Source: DATEOR01 sp046733475 (GTDB taxonomy: Bacteria > Actinomycetota > Thermoleophilia > Gaiellales > Gaiellaceae). Taken from it: a stretch of 53,968 nucleotides of DNA. Positions 1 through 7,432 of the stretch are shown here, piece after piece. Where the stretch lies: the NCBI GenBank assembly GCA_046733475.1, contig JBKPPF010000071.1, positions 1 to 53,968 on the forward strand, given 5' to 3'. Each line of letters opens with the position of its first letter. The stretch's first letter is position 1. A model generated the notes under the pieces. The model was not told the origin of the DNA. It worked only from the letters and a program-made list of their open reading frames with translations, and did no database searches. The position numbers were made by a program, and so were the translations under genes.

Positions 1-1
1 G

Positions 2-1597
2 GCCGCAGCGCGCGCGTTCGTCGCGGCCAAGCCGCCGGCCGACCGCGTGTCAGTCCTCGCGTTCGGGTCGACCGCGTTCTCGCTGACGGGCTTCTCGACG
101 TCCACGACCGACGCCGAATCGGCGCTGCGGACGATCACGCCAGACACGGTACGCGGCACCGCGCTCTACGACGCCGTCGTCAACGGCTCCCACCTGTTGG
201 GTGGCGAGACGATGCCCGCCCGCGTCCTCATCCTCCTCACCGACGGAGACAACGAGTCTCCCGCAGGCGCGACGCTGGACGATGCGATCCAGGCCGCCCA
301 GGATGCAGGCGTCGCCGTGTACGCGATCGGCATCGAGGGCAATCAGTTCTCGCCCGACGCCGTGAAGCAGATCGCCGCGGACACGCACGGGCAGTACTAC
401 GCAGCCGCGTCCCCGCAGGTCCTCGCCGAAGTCTACAACTCGATCGCCCAGGATCTCCGCCGGACGTGGCAGATGGAGTACATGTCGAACGCGCGCCCCG
501 GCGACGAGCTCGAGCTGGCCGTCAAGTTCCCCGGCGGCGACGAGGTCACGCAGACCGTGAAGGCCCCCGGCCAGGCGCCCCCGCCGCCCGCCAAGCCGTC
601 GCCCGTCCTTCCATCGTTCTTCTACACGAGTGACTGGGGCCTGCCGGTGCTCGCCGGCGTCGTCGGCCTCCTCGCCCTCCTCGCCGTGGCCTTCGCGCTC
701 GCAGCGCCGAAGGGCACCTGGCTGAAGGGCCGCCTGGAGCCGCACGTTGCGAGCCACAAGCGCCAGGTCGTGAAGCGCGAGCGTGAGAGCCGCAAGATGG
801 CGGTCTTCATGCCGCTCTTCAAGGCGACGGAGAGCGTCTTCGGCAAGTTCCGCCAATGGAAGAAGCTCGACCAGATCCTCCAGCGCGCAGACCTGCCGCT
901 GAAGACCGCCGAGTTCGCGTACATCATGCTGGCGGCTGGCCTCGTCGGCGGATTCGTCGCTGCGTTCTTCGCGCCGCCCGTGTGGGCTATCGCGCTCGCC
1001 TTCGTCGGCGGCGTTTCCGTCCCCTACCTCGTCGTCGCGCACAAGGCCCGGAAGCGCCTGAACGCCTTCGAGGAGCAGCTGCCGGACATCCTCGTGACGA
1101 TGGCAGCCTCCCTCAAGGCCGGGCACAGCTTCCGCCAGGGCATGCAGAGCGTCGTCGACGAGGGCGTCGATCCCGCCCATCGCGAGTTCAAGCGCGTTCT
1201 CACCGAGGCCCGCCTAGGCCGCCCGATGGACGACGCGCTGACGGAGATGGCCGTTCGCATCGGCTCGAAGAACTTCGAGTTCGTCATGAGCGCTGTCACC
1301 ATCCAGCGCCAGGTCGGCGGCTCGCTCGCCGGGCTCTTCGACATGGTCGCCGACACGGTGCGCCAGCGGCAGCAGTTCCGCCGCAAGATCAAGGGCCTCA
1401 CCGCGATGGGCCGCATGTCCGCCTACGTCCTCATCGGCCTGCCCTTCGTGGTCGGCACGGCGATCTACGCCATCAACCGCCAATACATGGAGCCGCTCCT
1501 CTACACCTCGACCGGGCACAAGCTCATCCTCCTCATCTTCGTGATGATGGGCATCGGCTCGGCGGTGCTGAAGAAGATCGTCTCTTTCAAAGGCTAG
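2..1597 (+). CDS. VWA domain-TadB (T2SSF) fusion, 5' truncated
   Basis: The open frame runs in from the window edge. The first visible residues (…FVAAKPPADRVSVLAFGST) already lie inside a von Willebrand factor A domain, so the true start is outside. The VWA fold continues for about 150 residues, with the later metal-site motif LLTDGDN visible; the first DxSxS motif is upstream. A proline-rich linker and a membrane segment (about residues 210-235 of the visible part) follow. Next comes a type II secretion F domain with the usual paired membrane helices and the signature E-E-Q-L-P-D-x-L … A-G-x-S-F. TadB is the inner-membrane platform of Tad/Flp pili and works with TadC and the TadA ATPase. tadC follows after 5 bases, so the two are one operon. 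Fusion of VWA to TadB is unusual. I expect the VWA part to lie outside the membrane, which is inference. Confidence 0.9.
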   Translation, partial: AAARAFVAAKPPADRVSVLAFGSTAFSLTGFSTSTTDAESALRTITPDTVRGTALYDAVVNGSHLLGGETMPARVLILLTDGDNESPAGATLDDAIQAAQDAGVAVYAIGIEGNQFSPDAVKQIAADTHGQYYAAASPQVLAEVYNSIAQDLRRTWQMEYMSNARPGDELELAVKFPGGDEVTQTVKAPGQAPPPPAKPSPVLPSFFYTSDWGLPVLAGVVGLLALLAVAFALAAPKGTWLKGRLEPHVASHKRQVVKRERESRKMAVFMPLFKATESVFGKFRQWKKLDQILQRADLPLKTAEFAYIMLAAGLVGGFVAAFFAPPVWAIALAFVGGVSVPYLVVAHKARKRLNAFEEQLPDILVTMAASLKAGHSFRQGMQSVVDEGVDPAHREFKRVLTEARLGRPMDDALTEMAVRIGSKNFEFVMSAVTIQRQVGGSLAGLFDMVADTVRQRQQFRRKIKGLTAMGRMSAYVLIGLPFVVGTAIYAINRQYMEPLLYTSTGHKLILLIFVMMGIGSAVLKKIVSFKG

Positions 1598-1602
1598 GAG
1601 CC

Positions 1603-2514
1603 ATGATCTTCGTCCTTTTCTTCGCAATCGCAGCTCTCGGCGCCGCCGTCTACCTGATCGGCGAGGCGGCCACCCTGCCTGCCCGCGAGCGCCATGGCTC
1701 GATCCGCCGCGCGGCGAACTACGGCAAGTCGCGCCGTCCGTCCAGCGGCCGGCCCGAAGAGTCGTTCGGCGCCCGCGTCGTCGATCCGATGAAGATGAGC
1801 CTCGCCCACGGCGTCCTCAAGGTCAATCCGCGGATGACTGTGGAGGCGGTCAGCGCCCGCCTGATGGGCGCGGGTCTCGGCCGCGTCATCTCCCCGACCA
1901 CCTTCCTCGCTTCGAAGGCGGCGGCCGCGATCGGCGGCGGCGTCGGCGGCCTCATCGTCGGCGGCCTCGTGGGCGGAGCGTTCCCCATTCTCCTCGCGGT
2001 CGTGTTCGCGCTCCTCGGCTTCATGCTCCCGGACGTATTCGTGTCCTTCAAGGCACGCTCACGGCGCGACGAGATTCGGGCCGCGATGCCGGACGCGCTC
2101 GACCTCCTCGCGGTCAGCGTGGAGGCAGGCCTCGGCTTCGACGCCGCGATCCAGAAGCTGACGGAGCACATGGAGGGCCCACTCATCGAGGAGTTCGGGC
2201 TCGCTCTCGGCGAGATGCGGATCGGAGAAACGCGCGCGAAGGCGTTGCTGAAGATGGTCGACCGCGTCGAAGCCTCCGAGCTCGCGTCGTTCGTCCGCGC
2301 GATCATCCAGGCCGACCAGCTCGGTATCTCCCTGGGCCGCATCCTCCGCGTGCAGGCGACCGACACGAGGAACAAGCGTCAGGCCGCCGCCGAGGAAAAG
2401 GCGATGAAGGCCCCGATCAAGATGCTCTTCCCGACCGCGCTCTTCATCTTCCCGGCGATGTTCATCATCATCCTCGGGCCGGCCTTCCTGAACTTCAGAG
2501 GAATCTTCTTCTAG
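1603..2514 (+). CDS. tadC: TadC-like type II secretion F family protein
   Basis: About 303 residues. The N-terminal membrane helix starts MIFVLFFAIAALGAAVYLIG; a glycine-rich helix pair (about 105-150) and a C-terminal helix (about 272-296) follow. The T2SSF domain shows A-M-P-D-A-L-D-L-L-A-V-S-V-E-A-G and, later, F-V-R-A-I-I-Q-A-D-Q-L-G, both typical of TadC. TadC pairs with TadB as the inner-membrane platform of Tad/Flp pilus or secretion machines. The ATG at 1603 follows the previous stop by 5 bases, with GGAG just upstream (1597-1600). The frame is open much further upstream, but that part is antiphase to tadB and has arginine-rich shadow composition, so I do not extend it. Confidence 0.9.
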   Translation: MIFVLFFAIAALGAAVYLIGEAATLPARERHGSIRRAANYGKSRRPSSGRPEESFGARVVDPMKMSLAHGVLKVNPRMTVEAVSARLMGAGLGRVISPTTFLASKAAAAIGGGVGGLIVGGLVGGAFPILLAVVFALLGFMLPDVFVSFKARSRRDEIRAAMPDALDLLAVSVEAGLGFDAAIQKLTEHMEGPLIEEFGLALGEMRIGETRAKALLKMVDRVEASELASFVRAIIQADQLGISLGRILRVQATDTRNKRQAAAEEKAMKAPIKMLFPTALFIFPAMFIIILGPAFLNFRGIFF

Positions 2515-2517
2515 CCG

Positions 2518-3951
2518 ATGGCAGCTGCGGAAGACATGGCTGAACACGCGCACACGAGCGAAACCGAGACCGGGTTCGGCACCGGCCTGCGGGCGAAGCT
2601 CGGACGCCCCCCGGAGGGGGACGCCGAGGCCCAGGCTCCGCCGCCCGGTGACGAGGGCTTCGCGCCCCCGCTTCCCGCTGTGAACGGCGTGCCCGATGGT
2701 GACGTCGAGGCGCTCCGCGGCGAGCTGGCCGCCGCCCTGGCCCGCGAACGCGACCTTCAGGCCGTGGTAGTCGACCTCGAACAGACGGCGCGCTCGCGCA
2801 CGGCCGACTTCCAGGTGGACAGGAGCGGCCGCTCCGCCGAGCTCGACGAGCGGGCCGCGAGACTCGCCGCCGCCGAAACAGAGCTCGAGGAGCGCGAGCG
2901 GCGCGTCAACGAGCAGCTGACCATGGTGCGCACCGAGAAGGAGCGCCTCTCCGAGCTCGAGAACCGCGTCGTCGCCCAGGACACGATCTCCACCGAGCGC
3001 GAGGCTCAGGTCGAAGCGCGCATGCGCGAGCTGAAGGAAGCGACCAAGGAATTCGAGCGCCGCGAGGCCCAGTTTCAGAAGCAGGCCTCCAGCTTTGCCG
3101 CGCAGGAGACCAAGGTCACCCGCCGCGAGGCGGCGATCGACGCCCGCGAGGCCGAGGCCAAGGCGCGCCAGGAGGCGCGCGAGAAGGCGCTCGCCCAGCG
3201 CGAGGCCGCAGTCCGCGAGCAGGAGAAGGCGACGAGCTCGGCCGAGCAGAATGTCGCGCACCGTGAGCGCGAGCTGCAGAAGCAGCTCGCCGCCCTGACC
3301 GCGCGCCAGGAGGTCATCGAGGAGCGGGAGTCGGAAGTCCTTGCCAAGCAGGAGCGCCTGCGCGGTGACGCCCAGCGCCTCGAAGCAGAGCTCTCGGGCC
3401 AGGGCCAGGCGACCGAGGACGCCGTCGCCCGGCTGAAGGAGTTCGAGACCCGCGAGCTCGAGCTTGCCGCCCGCGAGGCCGACCTCGGCCGGCGCGAGGC
3501 GCATCTTGGCCGCGTCGAGACAGAAGGTGCCCGTGGCCGCGACCTCGACGAGTACGAAGAGCGTCTCAAGGAGCGCGAGCGCGAGCTGGCCGAGCAGGAG
3601 GCCGAGCTCTCGAACTCGGAGCAACTCACTGACTCCGCGAAGAAGCGCCTCGAGCGCAAGGAGAAGCGCCTCGCCGAGATGGAGGAGACGATCCGCGACC
3701 GGATGCGCGAGCTCGACGACCGCGAGATGAGCGTCGAGCAGCGGGAAGCGAGCGTCGAGGCGGACACCGAGATCCGCGAGGACAAGCTCGAGCGCCGCGA
3801 GACCGAGCTGGCAGACCTGGAGGAGAAGCTCGCCAACAAGGAGAGCGAGCTCGCCACGTACGTCCAGCAGATCCAGAGCCAGCTGAAGGATCGGGAGTCG
3901 ACCTGGTGGAACAAGGTCACCGGCGACCCGGATTCCGAAGAAGCCGCCTGA
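2518..3951 (+). CDS. Long charged coiled-coil protein
   Basis: 477 residues starting 3 bases after the tadC stop (ATG 2518; a second ATG at 2536 is possible). Residues about 1-75 are low-complexity and proline-rich. From about 75 to 455 the protein is an almost unbroken Glu/Arg/Leu/Ala coiled coil with recurring L-x-x-R-E and E-R-E-x-E-L units. There are no membrane segments or cysteines, and it ends in a short tail containing two tryptophans (STWWNKV). I recognise no enzymatic domain. Adjacency to tadBC suggests co-transcription and perhaps a scaffold or polar-positioning role for the pilus machine, but that is inference from position only. Antisense frames here are shadows of the repetitive GAG/CGC codons. 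Confidence 0.8.
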   Translation: MAAAEDMAEHAHTSETETGFGTGLRAKLGRPPEGDAEAQAPPPGDEGFAPPLPAVNGVPDGDVEALRGELAAALARERDLQAVVVDLEQTARSRTADFQVDRSGRSAELDERAARLAAAETELEERERRVNEQLTMVRTEKERLSELENRVVAQDTISTEREAQVEARMRELKEATKEFERREAQFQKQASSFAAQETKVTRREAAIDAREAEAKARQEAREKALAQREAAVREQEKATSSAEQNVAHRERELQKQLAALTARQEVIEERESEVLAKQERLRGDAQRLEAELSGQGQATEDAVARLKEFETRELELAAREADLGRREAHLGRVETEGARGRDLDEYEERLKERERELAEQEAELSNSEQLTDSAKKRLERKEKRLAEMEETIRDRMRELDDREMSVEQREASVEADTEIREDKLERRETELADLEEKLANKESELATYVQQIQSQLKDRESTWWNKVTGDPDSEEAA

Positions 3952-3976
3952 GCACTCTGGGCGGCGGCCCTCGGGC

Positions 3977-4696
3977 CTAAGCGGCGGGTCCCTCTCGTAG
4001 CGCCTCCCGCCAGCGTTCGAGCGCGGCCCAGCACGCGACCGTGTCGCCCGACACCTGCGCTCCGATCTCGGACGGGGACGGGGCCCAGTGCAGCTCCGCG
4101 ACCTTCGTCTCGTCGGGAACCGGCTCCGCTCCCGCGCGAAGCCGTGCGTGGTAGACGACGAGGGCCGAGCCCGAGTCGTCGTTGAGGCAGAGCGCAACCG
4201 GTCGGAAGCCCTCGAGGTCGTCCTCGCGGAGCGCGACTTCCTCGGCGGCGTCGGCGAGCACTGCGGTCCGAGGCTCCTCGCGAGGCATCAAGCCTCCTGA
4301 CGCGGACGCGGTCCACAGAAGCGGGTCACGCCCGATCGACGCTGCGCGGAGCTGAAAGAGAACGACGCCTTCCTCGCGCTCGACGAAGAGCTGAACGCCC
4401 AGGGCGAATCCGAGCTTGTAGGCGAGCGTCGGCTCCTCGAAGACGACCATCGCCTCCGCGTAGCGGCCCGACCTGCGGAGCACCGCGCCGTCGGGCGAGG
4501 CGCCATGGCAGAAGGCGATCGGGCCGTCGAAACGACCGGGCGAACGAGACAGGAGCCGCTCCGCGCTTCGGATCGAGCTCGCGAGAGCCGGCGTGTCCGG
4601 GAGCGCGAACGGAAAGGGCCGGAACCGCGGCTCGTCTTCGAGAAGGACGATCGGGCGCACGTCCGAAGTGTGGTGATCGTGGCGGCTAGCCCGCAT
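3977..4696 (-). CDS. Nudix-like hydrolase with degenerate Nudix box
   Basis: About 239 residues. A stretch around residues 133-160 (ASGGLMPREEP … AAEEVAL) resembles the Nudix box GX5EX7REUXEEXGU. The leading G, the first E and the paired metal-binding EE are kept, but the RE pair reads AD and the last G reads A. Nudix enzymes hydrolyse nucleoside diphosphates linked to another moiety; the substrate cannot be told here. The ATG at 4696 overlaps the end of the thioredoxin-like gene by 11 bases, so the two are probably co-transcribed. A GTG at 4660 is an alternative start, just before the more protein-like VRPIVLLEDEP. It converges on the coiled-coil gene. Confidence 0.65.
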   Translation of the reverse strand: MRASRHDHHTSDVRPIVLLEDEPRFRPFPFALPDTPALASSIRSAERLLSRSPGRFDGPIAFCHGASPDGAVLRRSGRYAEAMVVFEEPTLAYKLGFALGVQLFVEREEGVVLFQLRAASIGRDPLLWTASASGGLMPREEPRTAVLADAAEEVALREDDLEGFRPVALCLNDDSGSALVVYHARLRAGAEPVPDETKVAELHWAPSPSEIGAQVSGDTVACWAALERWREALREGPAA

Positions 4697-5237
4697 GGGC
4701 GGCGGCGAGTGCGGCGGCTTTGAGGCGCCCGAGCCCGGCCGGGCCCTCCCACATGCTCGCGACGCGATGGTCGCTCGTCAAAAAGAGCGTCGTCGGCAGC
4801 TCGCGGACGCCGAGCTTCGCCGCGATGCGTCCGTCCTCGTCGGCGACCGTCGGCAGACTGAGATCGTTGGCGGTGAGAAAGGCGCGCGCCGCCTCGGCAT
4901 CCTCCTGTGTGTCTATCGCCAGGACGGCCCTGTCTTTCGCTGCGACGAACCGGCGCAACGGCTCCGCCTGCTTCGGGCAGGCCGCGCACCAGGATGCCCA
5001 GACGGTCACGACGACGGGTTTGCCTTGGAGCTTGCCCAGGCCGACCACCGCGCCGGTCGTGACGTCGGCGCCGCCGAAGCGCACCTCCGGGCCGCTGAGC
5101 GGCTCGCTCGCGCCGGTCGCGGCGGCCTCCGGGGCGCGGCCGTCGTCGTCTCCGACGAGCATGACGGCAGCCGCAGCGGCGGCCGCGCCCACGAGCAGAG
5201 CGGCGAGCACGATGACGATCAGGCGGGCAGAAGGCAC
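4686..5237 (-). CDS. TlpA-like membrane-anchored thioredoxin
   Basis: 183 residues. An N-terminal anchor (about 5-28) is followed by a short acidic linker and a thioredoxin fold. The redox motif is W83-C84-A-A-C87 and the cis-proline is P148 (ELPTT). TlpA/ResA-type proteins face outside the membrane and reduce or exchange disulfides, for example in cytochrome c maturation; the partner is not evident here. The GTG at 5237 lacks a Shine-Dalgarno sequence, but TAGCCT lies exactly at -12 to -7 (5249-5244), which suggests a leaderless transcript. The gene diverges from topoisomerase IB. Confidence 0.85.
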   Translation of the reverse strand: MPSARLIVIVLAALLVGAAAAAAAVMLVGDDDGRAPEAAATGASEPLSGPEVRFGGADVTTGAVVGLGKLQGKPVVVTVWASWCAACPKQAEPLRRFVAAKDRAVLAIDTQEDAEAARAFLTANDLSLPTVADEDGRIAAKLGVRELPTTLFLTSDHRVASMWEGPAGLGRLKAAALAAAHAG

Positions 5238-5242
5238 AGCGT

Positions 5243-5249
5243 TAGGCTA
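5243..5249. promoter_or_regulatory. Overlapping divergent -10 elements (tlpA-like / topoisomerase)
   Basis: TTAGGCTAG reads TAGCCT on the minus strand (5249-5244), at -12 to -7 from the GTG at 5237. The same bases read TAGGCT on the plus strand (5243-5248), about 48 bases before the topoisomerase ATG. The minus-strand element fits a leaderless promoter; the plus-strand use is more speculative. Confidence 0.4.
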
Positions 5250-5295
5250 GCCCGCCCGTTTTGGCCGGTGCACTCGCAGGGAAGAACGCCCGTCT

Positions 5296-6339
5296 ATGCC
5301 GCGACTGCGCCGCAGCGACTGCTCGGGGCCCGGAATCCTCCGCAGGGGGAGAGGGCGCGGGTTCGAGTACCTGGACGAGGACGGCGAGCGGATCGAGGAC
5401 GGGGAGGTCCTCGAGCGCATCCGCCAGCTCGTGATTCCGCCGGCCTGGAAGGACGTCTGGATCTGCCCGTATCCGTTCGGGCACATTCAGGCGGTCGGAA
5501 CCGATGCGGCCGGGAGGCGGCAGTACCTCTACCACGAGCGATGGCGGGCCCGGCGTGATCAGGAGAAATTCGATGAGATGCTGCGGTTTGCGCGCGCGCT
5601 GCCGCGTATCCGCCAGACGGCGGAGAAGCACCTTGCCCGGCGCGGGCTCCCGCGGGAGCGCGTGCTGGCATGCTCGGTGCGGCTGCTCGACCGCGGCTTC
5701 TTCCGTGTCGGCACCGAGGACTACGCGGAGCAGAACCGGACGTACGGCGTCGCGACGATGCAGAAACGCCACGTCACGCTCGGGCCGAACGGGCTCCTTG
5801 TCTTCGACTACGTGGCCAAGAGCGGCAAGAAGCGCATCCAGTCGGTGGTCGACCCGAAGGTGTACGCCGTCGTGAAGAAGCTGAAGGAACGCCCCGGCGG
5901 CCGTGAGCTCCTCGCCTTCAAGGACGGCCGCTCTTGGGTGGACGTGCGCTCAGATCACATCAACGAGTACATCAAGATGATCGCCGGCGAGGATTTCTCG
6001 GCCAAGGATTTCCGCACCTGGCACGGGACTGTGCTCGCCGCCCTCGGCCTCGCAGTCTCCGGCCGTGCCGCCGGGTCGAAGACCGCGCGGGAACGGGCGA
6101 TCGCGCGCGCGGTCAAGGAGGTCGCGTATTACCTGGGCAACACGCCGGCGGTGTGCCGCGCCTCGTACATCGACCCACGCGTCTTCGACCGCTTTCGCGA
6201 CGGGATCACGATCGGCGGTGCCCTCGATCGCCTGGGCGACGTCGACCTGGGGGAGCCGGCCACGCAGGGGACGGTGGAGGAGGCCGTCCTCGACTTGCTC
6301 GAGGAGTCCGAGTCGCCGGCCCTCGAGAGGGTTGCCTGA
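5296..6339 (+). CDS. DNA topoisomerase IB
   Basis: 347 residues. This is a eukaryote/poxvirus-type IB topoisomerase, which relaxes supercoils through a 3'-phosphotyrosyl intermediate without ATP. The N-terminal DNA-binding domain (about 1-90) carries IPPAWKDVWICP and G-H-I-Q-A-V-G-T-D-A-x-G-R-R-Q-Y, both characteristic. The catalytic domain has F-F-R-V-G (R near 137), SGKKR (K near 179), DFRTWHGT (R240, H243) and the nucleophile Y291 in ASYIDP, so the active-site set is complete. Length matches bacterial members. A weak GGGAAG lies about 11 bases before the ATG. Bacterial copies are patchily distributed and common in soil actinobacteria. Confidence 0.95.
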   Translation: MPRLRRSDCSGPGILRRGRGRGFEYLDEDGERIEDGEVLERIRQLVIPPAWKDVWICPYPFGHIQAVGTDAAGRRQYLYHERWRARRDQEKFDEMLRFARALPRIRQTAEKHLARRGLPRERVLACSVRLLDRGFFRVGTEDYAEQNRTYGVATMQKRHVTLGPNGLLVFDYVAKSGKKRIQSVVDPKVYAVVKKLKERPGGRELLAFKDGRSWVDVRSDHINEYIKMIAGEDFSAKDFRTWHGTVLAALGLAVSGRAAGSKTARERAIARAVKEVAYYLGNTPAVCRASYIDPRVFDRFRDGITIGGALDRLGDVDLGEPATQGTVEEAVLDLLEESESPALERVA

Positions 6340-6369
6340 ACGTCCTGGGCCGAGGCCAGACTGCTCCGC

Positions 6370-6552
6370 GTGACCGAGAGCTGTCTTCGCTGCGGCGCCA
6401 CGATGGAATGGCGCCACCAGACCTGGCAGTGCCCGCGCTGCCGCTTCAAGATCGGCTGCTGCGAGGGCGACGCCGGCTGCCGGGTCGAGCCCTCTGTGCC
6501 GGTCGCCCGGGCCGGTATGACTCAGGTTCGTGAACCGCGGCGACGCGGCTGA
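6370..6552 (+). CDS. Small zinc-ribbon protein
   Basis: 60 residues from a GTG, 30 bases after the topoisomerase stop. It has C5-x-x-C8 and C21-x-x-C24 knuckles, forming a likely four-cysteine zinc ribbon, followed by a further C30/C31/C37 cluster and a basic tail. No catalytic domain is visible. Such ribbons usually bind nucleic acid or act in protein-protein contacts. Its 3' end overlaps the exporter start by 23 bases. Co-transcription with topoisomerase IB is likely, but a functional link is not shown. Confidence 0.6.
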   Translation: MTESCLRCGATMEWRHQTWQCPRCRFKIGCCEGDAGCRVEPSVPVARAGMTQVREPRRRG

Positions 6553-7408
6553 GCTCGACCGGGTCCCCGCGCCCGCGCTCGTCATCGTGGCCGTCCTGTC
6601 GGTGCAGCTCGGAGCGGCGGTGGCCAAGTCTCTCTTCGACGACCTGACGCCGACCGGCGTCGTCGCGTTGCGGCTCGTCTTCGGCGGGCTCGTCCTCGGC
6701 CTGCTCTTCCGCCCGCGGATCCGGAACAGGCCGCGGGCCGAGCTCCGGCTCGCCGTTGCGTTCGGCCTCGTGCTCGTGGCGATGAACCTCTGCTTCTTCC
6801 AGGCGCTCGACCGCATCCCGCTCGGGATCGCCGTGACGCTCGAGTTCATCGGGCCGCTCGGCGTCGCGCTCATCGGCTCGCGGCGCTCGAGTGACTTCCT
6901 CTGGGTCGCGATGGCCGCCTGCGGCATCGCGCTCCTCGCGCCGGGGATCGGCGAGGGGCTGGATCCTGCCGGCGTCGCCTTCGCCCTCGCTGCAGGCGTA
7001 CTCTGGGGTGCCTACATCCTGCTGGGCGCGCGGGTGGGGAAGGCCTTCGCCGGGCCGACGGGTCTCGTGCTCGCCATGGGCGTCGGAGCTTGCGTGGCTC
7101 TCCCCCTTGGGGTCGCCACCGCCGGCTCGTCGCTGCTGGAGCCCGCATTGCTGGCGGCGGGGTTCGGCGTGGCGGTGCTCTCCTCGGCGATCCCGTGGTC
7201 GTTCGAGCTCGAGGCGCTCCGCCGCCTGCACACGCAGGTTTTCGGCGTCCTCATGAGCCTCGAGCCCGCGATCGGCGCACTCGTCGGCTTCGTCGTCCTC
7301 GGCGAGCGGCTCGGGATCCGGGCGGTGACAGCGATCGCGCTCGTGGTCGCGGCCAGCGCAGGTGCGGCGCGCGGGGCGCGGACGGCACCCGCGCCTCCCG
7401 ACGTCTAG
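6530..7408 (+). CDS. EamA/RhtA-like drug/metabolite exporter
   Basis: 292 residues with ten hydrophobic helices arranged as two EamA repeats of five. The second repeat begins near residue 145 (GVAFALAAGVLWGAYILLG). The form resembles RhtA-type inner-membrane exporters, which efflux amino acids such as threonine and homoserine; the real substrate is unknown. The GTG at 6530 is the last practical start before the first helix and overlaps the zinc-ribbon gene. The next gene starts 24 bases downstream but seems to have its own promoter. Confidence 0.88.
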   Translation: MNRGDAAELDRVPAPALVIVAVLSVQLGAAVAKSLFDDLTPTGVVALRLVFGGLVLGLLFRPRIRNRPRAELRLAVAFGLVLVAMNLCFFQALDRIPLGIAVTLEFIGPLGVALIGSRRSSDFLWVAMAACGIALLAPGIGEGLDPAGVAFALAAGVLWGAYILLGARVGKAFAGPTGLVLAMGVGACVALPLGVATAGSSLLEPALLAAGFGVAVLSSAIPWSFELEALRRLHTQVFGVLMSLEPAIGALVGFVVLGERLGIRAVTAIALVVAASAGAARGARTAPAPPDV

Positions 7409-7419
7409 CACCCCGGTGA

Positions 7420-7425
7420 TAGGCT
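7420..7425 (+). promoter_or_regulatory. -10 element for aldehyde dehydrogenase
   Basis: TAGGCT lies at -13 to -8 from the ATG at 7433, with no Shine-Dalgarno sequence between them. This fits a leaderless or nearly leaderless transcript, as at other genes in this window. Confidence 0.4.
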
Positions 7426-7432
7426 CGCCGAA

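Noticed and set aside
2518..3951. Apparent DNA repeats or CRISPR-like array
   Set aside because: The periodicity is codon-level repetition of a coiled coil (Glu/Arg/Leu), not conserved direct repeats with spacers.
2059..4197. 712-codon antisense frame over tadC and the coiled-coil gene
   Set aside because: Leucine-rich translation of the reverse complement of repetitive GAG/CGC codons; no start or family support.
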